Assembly: GCF_001866005.1 (NCBI RefSeq) | Contig: NZ_MLQR01000004.1 | Location: forward strand, 124,001-188,000 | Length of the DNA: 64,000 nucleotides | Origin: Anaerobacillus alkalilacustris | GTDB lineage: Bacteria > Bacillota > Bacilli > Bacillales > Anaerobacillaceae | Reading direction: 5' to 3' | Shown here: positions 16,480 through 26,840 of the stretch, one piece after another | Layout: every line of letters begins with the position of its first letter | Numbering within the stretch: the first letter of the stretch is position 1 | Translations under genes and position numbers: made by a program | Notes under the pieces: model-generated | Told to the model about the DNA's origin: nothing | What the model saw: the letters and a program-made list of their open reading frames with translations, nothing else | Databases searched by the model: none

Positions 16480-17342
16480 TGGAACTAAAGCCTGGGATTG
16501 TTGTTAAATTAAAAGTAGCACGGAAAGCAGATTTTGGTTATTTTTTAACAAATGGTCAAGATAATATGGAAGATATATTGCTACACAATAGACAAGTTAC
16601 AGATGCTGTAGTAGTGGGAGATATGATAGAAGTTTTTTTATTTCATGATCACCAAGAGCGTCTATCGGCAACTATGGAAAAACCGATTATATCCCTAGGG
16701 AAATTTGATTGGCTTGAAGTTGTTTCTGTGAAGGAAAGAGATGGCGTATTTCTTTATAATGGCATAGATCGTGATTTATTTTTATCAATGGATGACCTTG
16801 GAAGCGATCGATCTTTATGGCCAAAAGTTGGTGATAAACTTCCCGTTTCTTTAACATATGATAAAAAGGGTCGTTTAATGGGGAGATTGCTAAGAGGAAA
16901 ACCAGTAGAAGAAACTGCTGCCCCTGCCCCAAAATCGATCTTGAATGGAGAGGTTACAGGAACGATCTATTCTTTTGCTGAAAAAGGTGTTTTTGTGATG
17001 ACTGAGGAAGGGTTTATAGCCTTTCTTCATTTTAATGAAACTGAAGAAGAGCTTCATCTTGGAAAAATTATTTCAGGACGTGTAACTTTTGTTAGAGATG
17101 ATGGGAAAATCAATATATCAATGCAGCCTAAAGCCCACGAGCGAAGGTATGATGATGCAGATAAAATATACGAAATTCTCCAAAAACGTGATGGTGGTAT
17201 GCCATATACAGATAAGTCTGATCCCCTTATAATTAAACAAAAATTTGATATGAGTAAAGGTTCATTTAAAAGGGCTCTTGGAAAACTCCTTAAGGAAGGA
17301 AAAATATATCAAGAAGATGGTTGGACGTATAAAAAGGAGTAA
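16479..17342 (+). CDS. CvfB-like S1 RNA-binding protein
   Basis: 287 residues resembling CvfB/YitL: tandem S1-type OB domains (residues about 1-65, 70-130 and 140-205) and a C-terminal winged helix (DPLIIKQKFDMSKGSFKRAL). CvfB binds RNA and influences virulence factors in Staphylococcus; the role here is unknown. ATG 16479 overlaps the rsfS stop; upstream open codons are rsfS in another frame. In B. subtilis yitL lies elsewhere, so its placement between rsfS and yqeM is a local difference. Confidence 0.85.
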   Translation: MELKPGIVVKLKVARKADFGYFLTNGQDNMEDILLHNRQVTDAVVVGDMIEVFLFHDHQERLSATMEKPIISLGKFDWLEVVSVKERDGVFLYNGIDRDLFLSMDDLGSDRSLWPKVGDKLPVSLTYDKKGRLMGRLLRGKPVEETAAPAPKSILNGEVTGTIYSFAEKGVFVMTEEGFIAFLHFNETEEELHLGKIISGRVTFVRDDGKINISMQPKAHERRYDDADKIYEILQKRDGGMPYTDKSDPLIIKQKFDMSKGSFKRALGKLLKEGKIYQEDGWTYKKE

Positions 17343-17347
17343 AATTG

Positions 17348-18088
17348 ATGAGCTATGAAAAGTTTGCTTATTTATACGATGAATTAATGTCTGATGCCCC
17401 TTACGATAAGTGGGTGTCTTTCGTTATGAAAGTTATGGAAGAGTGTAATGTGAAACAAGGAAAGATTTTGGATGTTGGTTGTGGAACCGGTAATATATCA
17501 ATTCCATTAAGTCAAAAAGGTTATGAGATAACAGCCGTTGACCTTTCAGAAGAGATGCTTATAGTTGCAAAAGAAAAGAGTGAAATGGCTAATACTAGTA
17601 TAAAGTTTTTTCAACAAGATATGAGGGAATTAGAAGGATTAGGTTCCTTTGATACAATTATTTCATTGTGTGACTCAATTAATTATTTAAATAATGAGAA
17701 AGAAGTAGAGAAAACTTTCGAAGGTGTTTATAATCATCTTAATGATCAAGGGATTTTCATATTTGACGTTCATTCGATTTATAAAATAGAATCTGTTTTT
17801 AAAGGTAATACTTTCGCGTATAATGGGGAGCAAATTTCTTACATATGGGAATGTTTTGAAAGTGAAGAAAGTTATAGTATTGAACACGATTTATCTTTCT
17901 TTGTAGAAAATAAACAAGGGTTATATGAACGTTTCGATGAAATACATAAACAAAGGACTTATCCAGTTTCATTTTACCAAGATGCGCTTGAAAAAATAGG
18001 ATTTAAGGTTATGATGATATCCGGTGATTTTTCTTTCGAAACTTTAAATGATAATGATCATCGTTGGTTTTTTGTTGCTAAAAAGTAG
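17348..18088 (+). CDS. yqeM: YqeM class I SAM-dependent methyltransferase
   Basis: 246-residue methyltransferase of unknown substrate. It has the SAM-binding motif ILDVGCGTGNIS near residue 40, then the acidic VDLSEEML and the CDSINYL block. AAGGAGT ends about seven bases before ATG 17348, so I prefer it over the in-frame TTG 17345. It closes the yqeH-yqeM run and is followed by a terminator facing the convergent comER. Confidence 0.9.
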   Translation: MSYEKFAYLYDELMSDAPYDKWVSFVMKVMEECNVKQGKILDVGCGTGNISIPLSQKGYEITAVDLSEEMLIVAKEKSEMANTSIKFFQQDMRELEGLGSFDTIISLCDSINYLNNEKEVEKTFEGVYNHLNDQGIFIFDVHSIYKIESVFKGNTFAYNGEQISYIWECFESEESYSIEHDLSFFVENKQGLYERFDEIHKQRTYPVSFYQDALEKIGFKVMMISGDFSFETLNDNDHRWFFVAKK

Positions 18089-18136
18089 TCGAAATAAAGC
18101 CAACTAAGTATAAAGGTTCTATGAGAACAAAACGAC

Positions 18137-18208
18137 ACCTATATTGAAAAGAGGCTTCTCCTGAATGTTTTTGGAGGTAGCCTCTTTTCAAATGTAGGTA
18201 TTTTTTTT
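18137..18208. terminator. bidirectional terminator between yqeM and comER
   Basis: ACCTATATTGAAAAGAGGCT (18,137-18,156) pairs with AGCCTCTTTTCAAATGTAGGT (18,179-18,199) with one or two mismatches, and the inner CTCC/GGAG adds pairs. A run of eight T follows on the plus strand. It separates the convergent yqeM and comER. Confidence 0.85.
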
Positions 18209-18247
18209 ATAATACTATGGAAACGTATATTTTATTAGAAATAGGAA

Positions 18248-19066
18248 TTATTCAAAATCGTTTTTAACTTTCTCTAAATCCTCAAAATATTTTGCATGTG
18301 TTTGCTGAAATAACAGATCAAACATATCTCCAACTTCTTCTCTTAGAACTTTTATTCCTTCTCCCGTAACCCCACCTGGTACAGATACGCGCTCTTGTAA
18401 AGTCGGTAATGTAAAAATCCTCTTTTCTAGAAGCTTCCCCAATCCAATTACCATCTCACTGGCCAACTGTGTAGCTTCTTCTTCAGTAATCTCGGTTTGT
18501 CTCACAGCAGCATCAATAAAGGATTGGACTAAGAAACTAAAAAAAGCGGGTCCACAACTAGCTATATCTGAAGCAACACGAGTAATATTTTCATCAATGG
18601 TTACTGGTGTAGAGATATGTTTCATTAAATTATTTATCTTTTCTTTATCAATAGTTGTACAAGTAGTTCCGTAACTTACGAGTGAAGTCCCTGTTAGAGC
18701 TCGATTAGTTATACTGGGAATAACACGAGCAACTTTACAAGGAACAATGGATTGTAATTGCTCTATAGAAATCGGACTAGTAATTGATATGACAATTTTA
18801 TCATCTGTTAATATTGAACGTAAATCCTTTAACAGGGGATGAAATTGCAAAGGCTTTACACATAGAAAGATTAAATTAGCTTTAGCAGCCACTTCATTAG
18901 CGGTTTCGACCACTTTTATTTCAGGAAAGTTTTCTTTGAAAAATAAAGCTTTCTTAGGTGTTCGATTCGTTATGATTAGCTGAGATGGAGTAATGGCATT
19001 TGCTTCAATAAACGCTTCAATTAAGATGCTTCCCATACTTCCCGTTCCAATAATACCGATTTTCAT
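18248..19066 (-). CDS. comER: ComER, P5C-reductase-like late competence/sporulation protein
   Basis: 272 residues of the pyrroline-5-carboxylate reductase fold: N-terminal Rossmann motif GIIGTGSMGS, FLCVKPLQFHP, and the C-terminal GPAFFSFLVQSFIDAAV block. In B. subtilis comER is divergent from comEA; it is linked to biofilm and sporulation control rather than proline synthesis. The start is ATG 19066 with GGAGG five bases upstream; the in-frame TTG 19087 would place the ribosome site inside the gene. The layout (minus strand, before comEA) matches B. subtilis. Confidence 0.9.
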   Translation of the reverse strand: MKIGIIGTGSMGSILIEAFIEANAITPSQLIITNRTPKKALFFKENFPEIKVVETANEVAAKANLIFLCVKPLQFHPLLKDLRSILTDDKIVISITSPISIEQLQSIVPCKVARVIPSITNRALTGTSLVSYGTTCTTIDKEKINNLMKHISTPVTIDENITRVASDIASCGPAFFSFLVQSFIDAAVRQTEITEEEATQLASEMVIGLGKLLEKRIFTLPTLQERVSVPGGVTGEGIKVLREEVGDMFDLLFQQTHAKYFEDLEKVKNDFE

Positions 19067-19186
19067 ATGTTCCTCCCCTCCTTCCAACTTCTTACCCTTA
19101 AGTGTATGAATGATGGGGGAGGTTTATGACACGGAAGTGATTTGAAAGGATTTAATAATCAAACTGATTTGTACTTAAGGATCATA

Positions 19187-19277
19187 GCCCCCACCTCTAG
19201 GCGTAGCGTAGGTGGGCACTACCATTCAGGTGGAGTTGAGACTCCATCTGAATTTCCGATGTTCTAGCGAAGCTAGA
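19187..19277. repeat. three consecutive hairpins (R2-like repeat)
   Basis: Stem 1: CCCACCT (19,190-19,196) with AGGTGGG (19,210-19,216). Stem 2: ATTCAGGTGGAGT (19,224-19,236) with ACTCCATCTGAAT (19,241-19,253), one G-U pair. Stem 3: TCTAGC (19,263-19,268) with GCTAGA (19,272-19,277), which reaches into the end of the DUF2533-like gene. Stem 1 resembles the CCCCCACCT/AGGTGGGGG stem at 21.7 kb. The block may also terminate leftward transcripts. Confidence 0.6.
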
Positions 19278-19530
19278 CTTTTCTTGAGATAAACTCTTCT
19301 ACCATTTCTTTTGTTACAAGTTTTCTTAATGGATATCCATGTGATTTACTAAATTTATTTATCTCCTCTGTAACCTTATTTACTTCTACTAAAGAAAAAT
19401 CTTTTTTATTCTTAGCTATTTTGATTATTTCTTCAATTTTTTCCTCACGTATCTGATCGAGTTTCCGATAATTTTTTTCTGCATTAATAAAATTGTTCAT
19501 TTGTTTTTTAATTTGAAGGTGTACACTCAT
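19273..19530 (-). CDS. DUF2533-like small protein
   Basis: 85 residues, basic and mostly helical (KQMNNFINAEKNYRKLDQIR, VNKVTEEINKFSK, LRKLVTKEMVEEFISRK). The pattern of an MSVH start, a helical middle, VNKVTEEIN and a V-T-xEMVEEF ending recalls the DUF2533/YpbS family, but I rely on memory. No function is known. AGGAGA precedes the start. It sits between comER and comEA, where B. subtilis has no such gene. Confidence 0.6.
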   Translation of the reverse strand: MSVHLQIKKQMNNFINAEKNYRKLDQIREEKIEEIIKIAKNKKDFSLVEVNKVTEEINKFSKSHGYPLRKLVTKEMVEEFISRKV

Positions 19531-19574
19531 GTCTTTCTCTCCTTTAAAAAATAGTCTTAGGGGGTTATTTATTA

Positions 19575-20186
19575 ATGATTAAATTAAGGCGTAATAGTGC
19601 ATTTCTGCTAATAGTTTTTTCTATAGCCTTGTTTTTTAGTGTAAGCTTTATTAGAAATTTTGACAACAGTAGAGTTAGTGAGGGTAGTTTTGAGAATTTT
19701 ATTGAGTATCAGGGGTTTGAAATGGAGGTTGAAAAACAAGAAGAAGAGATCAGAACAATTATAGTGGATGTCAAAGGAGCGGTTAATCAACCGAATGTCT
19801 ATGAGATGTATCCAGGTGACAGGGTTATTAATGTTATTGAAAAAGCAGAAGGCTTCCATAGCGAAGCGAATGTGAATTTGATAAACCTTGCACAACTATT
19901 AGTAGATGAAATGGTCATTTATGTTCCGTTTATTGGTGAGGAAGGAGAATTGAGTTTGGTTTCAACATTGGATACTACTAATAGTACGAATGGAAAGATA
20001 AATCTTAATTACGCAACGAGTGAAGAACTCCAAGCTATTCCTGGTATTGGCCCTTCTAAAGCGTCAGCAATTATTTCTTATCGAGAAGAATTTGGTAAGT
20101 TTAATACTGTTGATGAGTTAATAAATGTTTCAGGTATTGGTCAAAAGTCGTTGGAGAAAATGATCGATTTTATTGAGGTGAAATAA
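19575..20186 (+). CDS. comEA: ComEA, DNA receptor for transformation
   Basis: Membrane-anchored double-strand DNA receptor of the competence machinery. The 203 residues have an N-terminal membrane anchor (about 9-26), a SLBB domain (IIVDVKGAVNQPNVYEM onward), and a C-terminal pair of helix-hairpin-helix motifs (AIPGIGPSKASAI and VSGIGQKSLEKM) that bind DNA. The start ATG 19575 follows AGGGGG. In B. subtilis comEB follows directly; here a metY-like gene intervenes. Confidence 0.94.
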   Translation: MIKLRRNSAFLLIVFSIALFFSVSFIRNFDNSRVSEGSFENFIEYQGFEMEVEKQEEEIRTIIVDVKGAVNQPNVYEMYPGDRVINVIEKAEGFHSEANVNLINLAQLLVDEMVIYVPFIGEEGELSLVSTLDTTNSTNGKINLNYATSEELQAIPGIGPSKASAIISYREEFGKFNTVDELINVSGIGQKSLEKMIDFIEVK

Positions 20187-20295
20187 GTACATGATTTGAC
20201 ATATAAATATAATGCGTACTTTATGGAGAGTTGCTACCGTTTAATAAACTCAAACGATATATTTTTTTGAAATTGTTAAATTAATCTGAATTTTA

Positions 20296-20325
20296 TTGAC
20301 AATTGTTTATTAATAACAGTATAAT
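20296..20325 (+). promoter_or_regulatory. SigA-type promoter of the metY-like gene
   Basis: TTGACA (20,296-20,301), an 18-base spacer and TATAAT (20,320-20,325): both hexamers are exact. The leader would be about 75 bases. I looked for a SAM riboswitch or T-box upstream and saw none, which is notable for a sulfur amino acid gene. Confidence 0.8.
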
Positions 20326-20405
20326 CACTTAAATGTTTTGTTGGTAAAACTTTGTACAACATAAAACATAGAGACGAAGTTTATTAAATTTTTAGGAGGA
20401 AATAA

Positions 20406-21695
<1,290 letters not shown>

Positions 21696-21709
21696 TTTGA
21701 ATAAAGTTT

Positions 21710-21842
21710 CCCCCACCTCGAAACTTAAGAAAATCGATAAGCTTAGGTGGGGGATTAACTGCCCCTAAAGGTCCGATAAGTTGTACTAACAATCAGTAGG
21801 GGATGAAGGAACCACCCCACTGATTGTACTTCAGCTTTATTG
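21710..21842. repeat. R2 structured repeat, copy a
   Basis: Two stems. CCCCCACCT (21,710-21,718) pairs with AGGTGGGGG (21,745-21,753). CAATCAGT plus GGGG (21,790-21,802) pairs with CCCC plus ACTGATTG (21,815-21,826). Blocks CCCTAAAGG, CAGTxGGGG, GAAGGAA, CACTGATTGT and TTCAGCTxTATTG recur at 44,478-44,564. The shape recalls ends of IS200-like elements; that origin is a guess. Confidence 0.65.
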
Positions 21843-21851
21843 TGTTAAAGA

Positions 21852-21907
21852 AAAAACTTCAAGCAGTGGAAATCAATGTACTCCTACCTGCTTGAAGTTT
21901 AGTTTTA
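21852..21907 (+). terminator. probable terminator of metY
   Basis: AAACTTCAAGCAG (21,854-21,866) and CTGCTTGAAGTTT (21,888-21,900) form a perfect 13-bp stem around a 21-base loop, followed by AGTTTTAT. It lies between repeat R2 and comEB. Confidence 0.65.
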
Positions 21908-21999
21908 TAATTGAAATGATAATAAAAAAAAGCCATTGACGTAAGTGTCATAATTTGTCTAAACTTAAGAAAAATGTATAGAATTTAGGAGGCTTTTTA

Positions 22000-22569
22000 A
22001 TGGCACGTATATCTTGGGATCAATATTTTATGGCGCAGAGTCATTTATTAGCTTTAAGAAGTACATGTACTCGTTTAATGGTAGGAGCAACAATCGTTCG
22101 TGATAAGCGAATTATAGCTGGTGGCTATAATGGATCTATTTCAGGTGGCGTGCATTGTATTGATGACGGTTGCTATGTAGAGAATAACCATTGTATACGA
22201 ACGATACATGCAGAAATAAATGCGTTATTACAGTGTGCGAAATTTGGTGTTCCAACAGCGGGTGCAGAAATATATGTTACTCATTTTCCATGTTTAAATT
22301 GTACAAAAGCAATTATTCAAAGTGGGATAAAAACAGTATATTACGCAAAAGATTATAAAAATCATCCTTATGCCATCGAATTATTTGAAAACGCGGGTGT
22401 ACATGTAGAAAATGTTGAGTTAGAAGAAATGATCTTAGATACAAAAACTTCTGAAAAAATTGCGTTTACTGCTCAGTTGCTCGCTAAATTAGAACAGGCT
22501 GGTGTGAGCCAAAAAGAAATCCAAAAATTAAAAGATGATGCAAATAATCTTTATACACCCACAAATTAA
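22000..22569 (+). CDS. comEB: ComEB, dCMP deaminase-family protein
   Basis: 189 residues with zinc-binding cytidine deaminase motifs: HAEINALL (His plus catalytic Glu) and PCLNCTKA (two Cys). ComEB is predicted to deaminate dCMP to dUMP; in B. subtilis it is also needed to place ComGA at the cell pole. AGGAGG precedes ATG 22000. comEC follows 14 bases later in the same unit. Confidence 0.93.
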   Translation: MARISWDQYFMAQSHLLALRSTCTRLMVGATIVRDKRIIAGGYNGSISGGVHCIDDGCYVENNHCIRTIHAEINALLQCAKFGVPTAGAEIYVTHFPCLNCTKAIIQSGIKTVYYAKDYKNHPYAIELFENAGVHVENVELEEMILDTKTSEKIAFTAQLLAKLEQAGVSQKEIQKLKDDANNLYTPTN

Positions 22570-22583
22570 TAGTAGGAGGTGTA

Positions 22584-24893
22584 TTGTTGTTTGGTAAGGT
22601 TTATATATTAGTTATCTCAGCTATTTCAAGTATACTTATTAGAATTCAGGGCTTTCATAGTGTTTCACTTTTTTTTATGTTAGCCCTCCTTTATTTGCTT
22701 CATAAGAACAGGGATAACTATCGGTTTTTACTTTTATGTATTTTAGTATTTACATTTTTTTATTTAAACCCCTTTTATTTTCAACCGTCCCCCTCAATCC
22801 CAACTACCAAAATTATAAATGGTAGTATTGCTTCTATACCAAAGTACGATGGTAACAAAGTCTCATTTGAATTTACAGCTTCTAATCATAAAGTTCAAAT
22901 TAACTACTTTGCAAAAACTAATAAAGAGAAAAGAGAGCTTGAAGAATATTTATTAGTCGGTATGACTTGCTTCTTTGAAGGGGAATATTATCAACCTCAA
23001 GAGGCTAGAAATTATTATAGTTTTAATTATAAAGAATATTTAAAACAAAAAAATATACATTTCATATACACTCCTTTCTCACTTTCTGCTGTAAATTGTG
23101 TGGAAGGTCGTCTGTCGCCATATCGTTTGCTTCAAAGATATCGCCAGAATGGAATAAATTATATAATGGAACATTTTCCTGATGGAAGTAAAGGACTTAT
23201 GGTTGCCCTTATCTTTGGTGAAAGGGGAGAAATAGAACATGAACTTTTACGTTCATATCAATCATTAGGAGTTATCCACTTGTTAGCTGTTTCAGGTTTG
23301 CATGTTGGGCTAATCAGTGTGAGTCTTTATTTTCTCTTGATTCGGGTTGGTTTTACAAAGGAACGAACAATCGATTTGCTAATGATACTGTTGCCTATAT
23401 ATTTGGTTATTTCTGGTGCTGCTCCTTCAGTAATTAGGGCAACTGCTATGTCTATGATCGTACTACTTTCTATTAAGGGAAATATAAAAATATGTCCTTT
23501 AGATGGAATAAGCTTTATTTGTATAGGTTTATTAATAATAAATCCTTATCTTCTTCTTCATCTTGGTTTTCAACTTTCTTTCCTTACCTCATATTCTTTA
23601 ATTATCTCTGCCAATACTATTTTCCCAATGTATTCTAATCGAATAATTCAACTTTTAGTTGTAACCAGTCTCGCTCAATTAGTTTCATTCCCTATTATTG
23701 TATATCATTTTTATGAAATATCACTTTGGAGTATCCCTTTAAACCTTATTTATATTCCATTCATTACCTTTTTCGCCTTACCGTTTTCTTTTATCAGTTT
23801 TTTTTCTCACCTGTTGTTCGGTTCTATTAGTGAGTTCATTATTGCGTTTTATCATTATTTAGTAACAAATGCTCACAAAGCCTTAATGTACTTGATGAAT
23901 GTTCCTTATGCTACGATTACACTTGGCAAGCCTCCACTTTATGTAGTTGTTATCTATTACGTCACTATTGGGTTTAACTTGTGTACTGTTGAAAAAATGA
24001 AATCTCTTAATCATCTACTAAAAAGTTGTAGTATTTTTATTATGGTTTTGCTTTTTCATTGGCATCTACCCTATCTTTCAAATGAAGGAGAAATAACAAT
24101 GATTGACGTTGGGCAAGGGGATAGCATTTACATTGAACTTCCTAGGAGAAAGGCTGTTTATATCATTGATACTGGAGGGAATGTTGAACTCAGATTTAGA
24201 CCAGAATGGCAACAACGTGAAAAAATATTTGATGTTGGTCAAGATGTACTTGTCCCGTTTTTAAAAGCAAAAGGGGTAAGAAAAATAGATAAATTAATAT
24301 TGTCTCACGGACATTTTGATCATATTGGTGGAGCAGAAGCTTTAATGGGTGAAGTTCCTGTCCGAAATCTCCTGTATAGTACTCGGCCAGAAACTGAATT
24401 CGAAAAAAAATTACTACAAGGTTTCGATGAAATTGGAACAAACATTACGATTGTGAAAAAAGGTGATTATTGGAAAAGGGGAATTTATGAATTTTTTATC
24501 TTGTCTGCTAATGGTGTAACTACAAACATCAACGACAGATCAATTGTTTTATTCACACGAATTGGTGGAAAGAATTGGTTGTTTACGGGGGATTTAGAAG
24601 CGGAGGGTGAAAGAAGAATGCTAGCTGAATTCCCCGAAATAAATGTAGATATATTGAAAGTTGGACACCATGGTAGTAAAACCTCAACAACAGATGCGTT
24701 ATTGGAGGTTACTAATCCTAAATATGCTCTTATTTCAGTTGGGCGGAATAATCGGTACGGGCATCCAAACCAGGAAGTAATTAATCGTTTAGAAGAGAGA
24801 AATGTGAAGATTTTAAGAACGGATCAACTTGGTGCAATCCGTTACCGTTTCAAGGGTGAGGAAGGTTTCTTTGATACAAGGGTCACAAAATAG
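22584..24893 (+). CDS. comEC: ComEC, DNA uptake channel
   Basis: Polytopic membrane protein thought to pass single-stranded DNA into the cell. The 769 residues show N-terminal membrane helices, the Competence domain (LLAVSGLHVGLISVSLYFLL at about 230), and a C-terminal metallo-beta-lactamase-like domain with SHGHFDHIGG (about 575) and VGHHGSKTST. The start is TTG 22584 (or TTG 22587) after AGGAGGTG. Its full length suggests a working competence system. Confidence 0.94.
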   Translation: MLFGKVYILVISAISSILIRIQGFHSVSLFFMLALLYLLHKNRDNYRFLLLCILVFTFFYLNPFYFQPSPSIPTTKIINGSIASIPKYDGNKVSFEFTASNHKVQINYFAKTNKEKRELEEYLLVGMTCFFEGEYYQPQEARNYYSFNYKEYLKQKNIHFIYTPFSLSAVNCVEGRLSPYRLLQRYRQNGINYIMEHFPDGSKGLMVALIFGERGEIEHELLRSYQSLGVIHLLAVSGLHVGLISVSLYFLLIRVGFTKERTIDLLMILLPIYLVISGAAPSVIRATAMSMIVLLSIKGNIKICPLDGISFICIGLLIINPYLLLHLGFQLSFLTSYSLIISANTIFPMYSNRIIQLLVVTSLAQLVSFPIIVYHFYEISLWSIPLNLIYIPFITFFALPFSFISFFSHLLFGSISEFIIAFYHYLVTNAHKALMYLMNVPYATITLGKPPLYVVVIYYVTIGFNLCTVEKMKSLNHLLKSCSIFIMVLLFHWHLPYLSNEGEITMIDVGQGDSIYIELPRRKAVYIIDTGGNVELRFRPEWQQREKIFDVGQDVLVPFLKAKGVRKIDKLILSHGHFDHIGGAEALMGEVPVRNLLYSTRPETEFEKKLLQGFDEIGTNITIVKKGDYWKRGIYEFFILSANGVTTNINDRSIVLFTRIGGKNWLFTGDLEAEGERRMLAEFPEINVDILKVGHHGSKTSTTDALLEVTNPKYALISVGRNNRYGHPNQEVINRLEERNVKILRTDQLGAIRYRFKGEEGFFDTRVTK

Positions 24894-25212
24894 TACTAAA
24901 AAAACAAAAGATTTTTTCTGACATTGTTGTAAAGAGTTGTCACCAATATACTACACATGCATAGGATATTATAACTAATATAAAGCTTAATAAAATATTG
25001 ATTATCGTCAATTAGAGGATATCCTAGGCTCCTCAAGTTGGCGTTTATCATAAATGGAGGGATTACCATTTCGGGTAATCTCTCTTTTTCACTTGTGTTT
25101 ACAATATTTCTATTGTTAAAATTAATCATAAATAACAAGTTTTCGTAAAGTGATTAGTAGGAATGGAAAACAAAACTACAGTCACTTTTAAAAAAGAGAG
25201 GTTATAAAATTA
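24894..25212. other. spacer between comEC and holA
   Basis: 319 bases. B. subtilis has the small gene yqzM near here; I find no equivalent. The spacer holds a hairpin terminator (25,056-25,089) and otherwise nothing I can name. Confidence 0.5.
25056..25089 (+). terminator. probable terminator of the comE unit
   Basis: GGAGGGATTACC (25,056-25,067) pairs with GGGTAATCTCTC (25,073-25,084) with G-U pairs, then TTTTT. It would end comEB-comEC transcription. Confidence 0.7.
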
Positions 25213-26235
25213 ATGAGTTTTTTACAAGTACAAAAAAAAATTAAATCAGGAAACTTTTCACCTATTTATTTATTATACGGAACAGAAGTATTTTTAATTG
25301 AAGAAATAATCCATAGTATTATTAATAAAGTGTTAACAGAGGATGAATATGACTTTAATTTATCTACATATGAACTAAAGGAAACGCCTATCTCATTGGC
25401 TATTGAAGAAGCATTAACTATTCCATTTATGGGTTCTTATCGTGTGGTCATTGTAAAAGATCCTCAATTTTTAACGGGAAAAGATCAAACAAAAGTAGAG
25501 CATGATTTAAAAGCTTTTGAATCCTATATTTTAAATCCTGTTCCTGAAACGATTTTTGTGGTAGTCGCCCCTTATGAAAAATTAGATGAACGAAAAAAAA
25601 TTGTTAAGCTTTTAAAGAAGGAAGCAGAGGTAGTTGCTGCTCTTCCGTTTAATGAGCAAGAAATGGATAAATGGTTGGAGAATAGAGTGAAAAAATATGA
25701 AGTAGCTATAAGTGTACCTGCTAAAGAACTATTAACGCAATTATTAGGAAACCGCTTAGTTATGATTGCCAGGGAAATTGAAAAGTTATCTCTATTCGTG
25801 GGGAGGGGCGGAACAATTGATGAAACAACCGTTCAACAATTGGTTTCAAAAACTGTCGAACAAGATGTGTTCACTCTTGTAGATCATGTTGTTCACCGTA
25901 GGAAGCAAGAAGCACTGCAAGTATTTTATGAATTAATAAAACAAAAAGAAGAACCGATAAAAATATTATCTTTACTAGCAAGACAATTTCGGATTCTTTA
26001 TCAAGTTAAAGAGCTTTCTAAAAGAGGGTACTCTCAACAAAATATTGCTGGGACACTTAAGTTACACCCTTATGTAGTAAAATTGGCTAACCAACAAGGC
26101 AAATTGTTTTCAGAAAAGCAATTATTAAAATTTATTGATGAATTAGCTGAAACGGATTATAAAATCAAAACAGGGAAAATTGAAAAGCAGCTTGCATTAG
26201 AGTTATTCATTATTCAAGCTGTTTCTGGAGTTTAA
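25213..26235 (+). CDS. holA: DNA polymerase III delta subunit
   Basis: 340-residue clamp-loader subunit that opens the beta sliding clamp. The N terminus (IYLLYGTEVFLIEEII), the MGSYRVVIVKD strand and the C-terminal helical domain (RQFRILYQVKELSKRGYS) fit HolA (YqeN in B. subtilis). GAGAGG lies about 12 bases from ATG, longer than usual, so the start is less certain than the identity. rpsT follows on the other strand. Confidence 0.92.
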   Translation: MSFLQVQKKIKSGNFSPIYLLYGTEVFLIEEIIHSIINKVLTEDEYDFNLSTYELKETPISLAIEEALTIPFMGSYRVVIVKDPQFLTGKDQTKVEHDLKAFESYILNPVPETIFVVVAPYEKLDERKKIVKLLKKEAEVVAALPFNEQEMDKWLENRVKKYEVAISVPAKELLTQLLGNRLVMIAREIEKLSLFVGRGGTIDETTVQQLVSKTVEQDVFTLVDHVVHRRKQEALQVFYELIKQKEEPIKILSLLARQFRILYQVKELSKRGYSQQNIAGTLKLHPYVVKLANQQGKLFSEKQLLKFIDELAETDYKIKTGKIEKQLALELFIIQAVSGV

Positions 26236-26322
26236 AGGGCTAAGTTCTTAACGTTGTTTAGTGCAATGCTATTACTAAGTTTACCGTCAAAAATCACGAA
26301 AATAATTTAGCCTATAATGAAC

Positions 26323-26390
26323 AAAAGGGCTTACTGGTGTCAGACTCCTCTTTGGAAGGAGTTTGGCACCAGTAGCCCTTTTTTCTTTTT
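26323..26390. terminator. terminator between holA and rpsT
   Basis: AAAAGGGCTTACTGGTGTC pairs with GGCACCAGTAGCCCTTTT; the inner part CTCC/GGAG also pairs. A T-run of six follows on the plus strand, and AAAA on the left permits use by rpsT as well. Confidence 0.85.
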
Positions 26391-26408
26391 ATACAATAGG
26401 AATGATTA

Positions 26409-26675
26409 TTATGCTGTAATCTCGTTTAATTTCTTCGCTAGGCGAGATTTTTGACGAGATGCCGCATTTTTATGAATTAAACCTTTTGTTGCAGCTTTAT
26501 CAAGCTTTTTGGTTGCAACCAAGAACGCTTCTTTAGCTCCTTCAACTTCTTTACTTTCTACTTTTGTTTCGAAAGTTTTGATAGCTGTACGAAGTGCAGA
26601 TTTAACTGAAGCATTTTGCGCACGACGCTTTTCGCTTGTTTTTACGCGTTTGATAGCTGATTTAATATTTGGCAT
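26409..26675 (-). CDS. rpsT: 30S ribosomal protein bS20
   Basis: 88-residue basic protein with the bS20 start [20 protein letters not shown] and the end [24 protein letters not shown] sits upstream of ATG 26675; the longer open frame to 26762 reads the leader and is not coding. It is oriented opposite to holA and gpr, as in B. subtilis. Confidence 0.97.
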   Translation of the reverse strand: MPNIKSAIKRVKTSEKRRAQNASVKSALRTAIKTFETKVESKEVEGAKEAFLVATKKLDKAATKGLIHKNAASRQKSRLAKKLNEITA

Positions 26676-26733
26676 TCCTTTCACCTCCTTGATGCAACCG
26701 TGTAATTGCGAATATATAAGTACAACACATTGC

Positions 26734-26762
26734 ATTGTAACAAAACTCTGGAGTAAATGCAA
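26734..26762 (-). promoter_or_regulatory. SigA-type promoter of rpsT
   Basis: On the minus strand TTGCAT, a 17-base spacer and TACAAT. The leader before rpsT would be about 50 bases. It lies in the divergent gap to gpr. Confidence 0.7.
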
Positions 26763-26840
26763 TAGGAAATGAAAAGGAGAATAGCAAGATACACTGCTGG
26801 GAATAATTTGAATACAAAAACGTATAAAGAAGGTGTTATG

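Noticed and set aside
24896..25138. Minus-strand ORF of 80 codons as yqzM
   Set aside because: Its sequence does not fit the short membrane protein YqzM, it has no ribosome site, and it crosses the comEC terminator.
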